Assembly (NCBI GenBank): GCA_012515495.1 | Contig: JAAYYH010000203.1 | Coordinates: 1-6,794 of the forward strand | Direction: 5' to 3' | Source: Coriobacteriaceae bacterium | GTDB lineage: Bacteria > Actinomycetota > Coriobacteriia > Coriobacteriales > UBA8131 | DNA length: 6,794 nucleotides | Part shown: positions 5,949 to 6,794 of the stretch, one piece after another | Position numbering within the stretch: position 1 is the stretch's first letter | Layout: each line of letters opens with the position of its first letter | Position numbers and translations under genes: made by a program | The notes under the pieces: generated by a model | What the model was told of the DNA's origin: nothing | Database searches by the model: none | Seen by the model: the letters and a program-made list of their open reading frames with translations, nothing else

Positions 5949-6794
5949 CTAGCGCTTTAAATTCGATGAGCTGGAAAGCCTTCGCGCATACCAATGATAG
6001 AAACAAACGGTTAAAGGCATGATTCGGTGTTTGATAAGGAATAGTATCAATCTATCGGAGATAGACCCATCTTCTAAGTCACTCTCTTTCACGCACTGCC
6101 TCACTAAAGGATCGTCTAATATTATCCTAACAGCAGCCATACGATTTGTGCTCGACGTCGTGTAATTCGCTTGCATGCTGTTTATCAGAGCGCTATGGGC
6201 AGCAAAGCGTATAAACCATGCATTAAGCCTACGCTGTAAGGCTTCATACGAGACATACCTCTGCGCATCCGCATCGTCACTATAAGTTATTGTTGCCCCA
6301 CTGATAATGTCTTTGATTAACTGAAAAAGGCGTTTGTACTGGTTAAAAAGACCAGAGCGGCGCTTCCAAGTCATGGACTCAGAATTCATTCGATAATGAT
6401 AAGGCTTTACTGAGTTGAAACTCACATTTTTGGCAGCCATGTGTGATTGTAACGCAAAGGGAGAATCTTCTAACAGCGGTTCATCTGGAAAACGCAACTG
6501 ATTCTCGAGAAGGAATGCTTGCCGAAATAGCCTGCGTGGAGCAGCGCCAAGCATTTCCTGTCCCTTAAAGGGTGATGGCAAATAGCTAGGACCAACCATT
6601 TCCGCGATGAGCTGGGAATTCAAAACAGCGGGGTCTAATCCGACAACTGATTCAAGTCCGACATTTCGTGCAACTCCTATCTCAAGATCCTCCCGCACAT
6701 AACCGAAGAAGACAATGTCTGCCTGGTTCTGTTCTGCTGAGTCAAGGATCGCCTGATATTGATCGATATCAACCCAGTCATCCCCATCTATGAA
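5949..6794 (-). CDS. GT2 family glycosyltransferase, 5' end beyond window (281 C-terminal residues present)
   Basis: The frame is open to the right edge and ends at TAG (5951-5949). The first visible residues, FIDGDDWVD, are the GT-A metal-binding DxD motif of GT2 enzymes, which usually sits about 85-95 residues into the protein, so roughly that much of the N-terminus is missing. A GTG at 6698 lies inside the gene, after the DxD motif, and is not the true start. Further on are MLGAAPRRLFRQAFLL at 81-96 of the visible part, LLEDSPFALQ at 107-116 (E109-D110, the likely catalytic-base motif) and SVKPYHYRMNSES at 128-140, the usual end of the catalytic domain. The remaining roughly 140 residues are not hydrophobic enough for clear membrane spans and resemble the accessory tails of capsule glycosyltransferases. 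It probably transfers one sugar in the same pathway, but the sugar is unknown. Confidence 0.88.
   Translation of the reverse strand, partial: FIDGDDWVDIDQYQAILDSAEQNQADIVFFGYVREDLEIGVARNVGLESVVGLDPAVLNSQLIAEMVGPSYLPSPFKGQEMLGAAPRRLFRQAFLLENQLRFPDEPLLEDSPFALQSHMAAKNVSFNSVKPYHYRMNSESMTWKRRSGLFNQYKRLFQLIKDIISGATITYSDDADAQRYVSYEALQRRLNAWFIRFAAHSALINSMQANYTTSSTNRMAAVRIILDDPLVRQCVKESDLEDGSISDRLILFLIKHRIMPLTVCFYHWYARRLSSSSNLKR

Noticed and set aside
5938..5954. Bidirectional terminator between the convergent genes
   Set aside because: The stem is only five base pairs with a seven-base loop and has no T-run on either side.
5949..6698. GTG at 6698 as the start of the right-hand minus-strand gene
   Set aside because: The frame continues upstream to the window edge and encodes FIDGDDWVD, the GT2 metal motif, so the gene is longer and starts outside the window.
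1..6794. Mobile element, CRISPR array, tRNA or toxin-antitoxin pair
   Set aside because: I looked for transposase motifs, regularly spaced repeats, cloverleaf-like segments and small paired genes and saw none; coding density leaves room only at 4650-4765.

Overview
This window is an internal piece of a bacterial surface-polysaccharide (exopolysaccharide, capsule or wall-polysaccharide) locus. It carries six protein-coding genes, two of them cut by the window edges. All six are polysaccharide enzymes: one sugar aminotransferase, one lipid-linked initiating sugar-phosphate transferase, three glycosyltransferase polypeptides (one a two-enzyme fusion) and one LicD-family phosphotransferase. I see no rRNA, tRNA, CRISPR array, transposase or long repeat. 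Base composition is mid-range: roughly half GC on the left, visibly more AT-rich from about 4660 rightward. Strong AGGAG-type ribosome sites, ATGA gene overlaps and a LicD gene suit a Gram-positive bacterium, perhaps a mid-GC actinobacterium (Bifidobacterium or Coriobacteriia type) or a mid-GC Firmicute. The sequence alone does not settle this.

Left block (1-4649, all minus strand, read right to left): DegT/DnrJ/EryC1 aminotransferase (3432-4649), then PglC/WcfS-like small sugar-phosphate transferase (2787-3404), then a 762-residue GT4-GT2 fusion glycosyltransferase (502-2790), then LicD-family protein (1-505, 3' end outside). The last two junctions are 4-base ATGA overlaps. The first gap is 27 bases with the preferred GTG start (12 bases with the TTG alternative). 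This looks like one translationally coupled operon.

Middle (4650-4765): a 116-base AT-rich divergent intergenic region, the only real non-coding stretch and the likely place for promoters. Right block: a GT4 glycosyltransferase on the plus strand (4766-5947) meets tail to tail, with one base between stop codons, a GT2 glycosyltransferase on the minus strand whose N-terminus lies beyond base 6794.

How they may work together (inference): the aminotransferase completes a nucleotide-activated amino sugar, and the small transferase puts a sugar phosphate on undecaprenyl phosphate at the inner face of the membrane. The fusion protein and the two separate glycosyltransferases extend the repeat unit. 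The LicD protein adds a phospho-substituent such as phosphocholine. An amino sugar plus a phospho-substituent would fit a zwitterionic polymer, but no substrate can be read from sequence alone. The most unusual item is the GT4-GT2 fusion with a polytopic membrane tail.
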